A stretch of 7,709 bases of DNA from NCBI GenBank assembly GCA_023426275.1, contig JAFABC010000155.1, positions 1-7,709 of the forward strand, read 5' to 3'. Each line of letters starts with the position of its first letter. The first letter of the stretch is position 1. Of this stretch, positions 6,340 to 7,709 are shown in pieces. Origin of the DNA: Pseudomonadota bacterium (GTDB lineage Bacteria; Desulfobacterota; Desulfovibrionia; Desulfovibrionales; Desulfovibrionaceae). A model generated the notes under the pieces. The model was given only the letters and a program-made list of their open reading frames with translations. It was not told where the DNA came from and did no database searches. The translations under genes were made by a program, and so were the position numbers.

Positions 6340-7622
6340 ACATCCTGCTCGTGCAATCCTGGCTCGGCGGCGACGGTCCGCCGGTCTATCCCATCGGCCT
6401 GGCCTGCCTGCGCGCCGCCCTGCCCGACCATAAGGTGACCTGCTTCGACCCCAATGTCTGGCCCGATCCCCTGGAAGGGCTGACCGGCCGGCTGCGCGAG
6501 GTCAGTCCCGACGTGGTCGGCGTGTCCCTGCGCAACATCGATTCCACCAACACGCGCCTTTTCACCTCCTACCTGCCGCCCTTCGCCCGGCTGCTCGAAG
6601 TGGTGCGCGAGGATTTTTCCGGCCCCCTGGTGGTCGGCGGTTCCGGCTTTTCCATGTTCGCCCAGGCCCTCATGGAACGCTTCCCGGCCATCGATTACGG
6701 CGTCTACCTGGAGGGCGAACGCACCTTCGCCGGCCTCATGGCCGCCCTGGCCGCCCCGGACGGCGACCCGGCCGCCGTGCCCGGCATCTACCTGCGCGGT
6801 CCCAAAAAGGACGTCCGTTTTTCCGGCGCGCCCGCCAAACTCGATTTCGCCGCCCTGCCATCCCCGGACTTCACCGCCCTGCCCCTGTCCCCCTACACCG
6901 CCATTCCCTGGGGCGTGGGCGTGGAAACCAAGCGAGGCTGCGCCTTTTCCTGCCTGTACTGCCCCTACGGCTTCCTAAACGGCCGCAACTACCGGCTCAA
7001 GCCGCCCGAACGCGTGGCCGAGGAACTGGCCACCCTGCAAGGCCGGGGGCTCACCCGCTTCACCTTCCTCGATTCGGTCTTCAACGCCCCGGCCGACCAC
7101 GCCGCCGCCGTCATGGAAGCCATGGTGGGCCGGGAAATCACCATGAGCTGGTCGGCCTGGTTCACCGAACGGGGGCTGACCCGCGATTTCCTGGAACTCG
7201 CCCACCGCGCCGGTTGCGATACCGTCATCTTCTCGCCCGACGCCTACGGCGCCGCGCCGCTCCAGGCCCTGTCCAAGGCCGTGACCGTGGCCGAAATCGA
7301 CGCCGGCTACCGCCTCGTGCGCGACATGGGCTGCTTCGACGTGTCCTACAATTTCTTCAAGAACCCGCCCGGCCAGACCCTGGCCACCGCCTGGGCCATG
7401 CTGCGCTTCATCCTGCGCGCCCGCCGGCAGATGGGACACCGGGCCCACTTCGAACTGAGCACCCTGCGCGTGGAGCCGCATACCCCCCTGGCCCGGCTGG
7501 CCATCGAGGAAGGCCGCCTGCCGCCCGACGACGACCTGCTCATGCCCGTGCGCTACACCAATGAAAAAACGTCCTATATCGAAAAGTTCTTCGACCTGCT
7601 CCTGGCCCTGCGCGGTCGCTGA
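6336..7622 (+). CDS. B12-binding domain / radical SAM protein (second of pair)
   Basis: A 428-residue protein of the same class as its neighbour, but clearly divergent from it. The N-terminal domain (about 1-135) starts MNILLVQSWLGGDGPPVYPIG and has VVGVSLRNIDSTN (60-72), VVGGSGFSMF (99-108) and YLEGERTF. It lacks the DxHxxG cobalamin ligand. The radical SAM domain (about 190-400) has CAFSCLYC, with Cys202, Cys206 and Cys209, followed by PYGFLNGRNYRLKPPE and a DSVFN segment (about 248), a pattern seen in bacterial B12/radical SAM enzymes. The start is ATG at 6336 in ATGA, overlapping the upstream stop. Its own ribosome site is weak, so coupled translation is likely. A longer in-frame extension back to 6201 is not used, since the extra residues do not resemble a radical SAM N-terminus. 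It is the last gene of the operon. Substrate unknown. Confidence 0.93.
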   Translation: MNILLVQSWLGGDGPPVYPIGLACLRAALPDHKVTCFDPNVWPDPLEGLTGRLREVSPDVVGVSLRNIDSTNTRLFTSYLPPFARLLEVVREDFSGPLVVGGSGFSMFAQALMERFPAIDYGVYLEGERTFAGLMAALAAPDGDPAAVPGIYLRGPKKDVRFSGAPAKLDFAALPSPDFTALPLSPYTAIPWGVGVETKRGCAFSCLYCPYGFLNGRNYRLKPPERVAEELATLQGRGLTRFTFLDSVFNAPADHAAAVMEAMVGREITMSWSAWFTERGLTRDFLELAHRAGCDTVIFSPDAYGAAPLQALSKAVTVAEIDAGYRLVRDMGCFDVSYNFFKNPPGQTLATAWAMLRFILRARRQMGHRAHFELSTLRVEPHTPLARLAIEEGRLPPDDDLLMPVRYTNEKTSYIEKFFDLLLALRGR

Positions 7623-7648
7623 GGCGGGGGGAGGAGAAGAAAAAGAAT

Positions 7649-7684
7649 GCCTCCGGCGGCCGGGAGGGGGTCACCCCCTCCCGG
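7649..7684 (-). terminator. GC-rich inverted repeat, likely terminator read leftward
   Basis: CCGGGAGGGGGT (7660-7671) and ACCCCCTCCCGG (7673-7684) form a perfect 12-bp inverted repeat, folding as an 11-bp stem with a 3-base loop. Adjacent GCCTCCGGCGGC (7649-7660) can form a second small stem. On the minus strand these are followed by a pyrimidine run (7647 down to 7626), so the strand with a U-rich tail is leftward. Rightward, no T run follows within the window, so it is a poorer terminator for the operon ending at 7622. It fits a terminator for a convergent gene beyond the right edge, or a bidirectional one. Confidence 0.5.
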
Positions 7685-7709
7685 ACCCTCCCGAAAGGGG
7701 GTGGTGTCC

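Noticed and set aside
7647..7709. ATG after a purine-rich GGAGGAG-like stretch, open to the window end
   Set aside because: The frame consists of the inverted repeat itself (MPPAAGRGSPPPG-like) and looks like a chance frame through a terminator element.
1..7709. CRISPR arrays, tRNA or rRNA genes
   Set aside because: No regularly spaced direct repeats and no recognisable tRNA or rRNA sequence were seen on either strand.

Overview
The window is high-GC chromosomal DNA. The features point to a Desulfovibrio-like sulfate reducer (Desulfovibrionaceae, possibly Solidesulfovibrio). That placement is inference: it rests on the paired B12/radical SAM genes, the orphan CheC homologue, and a right-edge hairpin carrying a GCCTCCGGCGGC core that I recall as common in that group. 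It has not been checked by any search.

Left part (1-941, reading leftward): a fragment of a Tn3-family (Tn21-like) transposon. From right to left it holds a probable degenerate 38-bp terminal inverted repeat (904-941), a resolution-site-like region with TGTCAG/CTGACA half sites (about 731-824), and an intact serine resolvase gene (tnpR, 151-711, minus). A possible next gene starts at 33 and leaves the window. About 37% of bases are G+C in 841-960, against about 65% in a sampled stretch of the neighbouring glycosyltransferase genes.

Middle-left (950-4005, minus): two overlapping glycosyltransferase genes, transcribed leftward. The upstream one is a GT4-type (GT-B) enzyme with a beta-rich C-terminal domain. 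It overlaps by an ATGA a GT2-type (GT-A) enzyme that also carries a beta-rich C-terminal half. They probably act in O-antigen, capsule or exopolysaccharide assembly. The last eight codons of the GT2 gene turn abruptly AT-rich next to the transposon fragment, so its 3' end may have been altered by insertion.

Centre (4006-4196): a divergent intergenic region containing a perfect 16-bp palindrome.

Right (4197-7622, plus): a tightly coupled three-gene operon. A CheC-family phosphatase with both active-site motifs is followed after 1 nt by a B12-binding-domain/radical SAM protein, which overlaps by 4 nt a second B12/radical SAM protein. No other chemotaxis gene is present. This CheC plus twin radical SAM unit is the most interesting feature of the window. 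The spacing suggests co-translation, but neither substrate nor product can be read from the sequence. A GC-rich inverted repeat beyond the last gene (7649-7684) looks like a terminator for leftward transcription entering from beyond the right edge.
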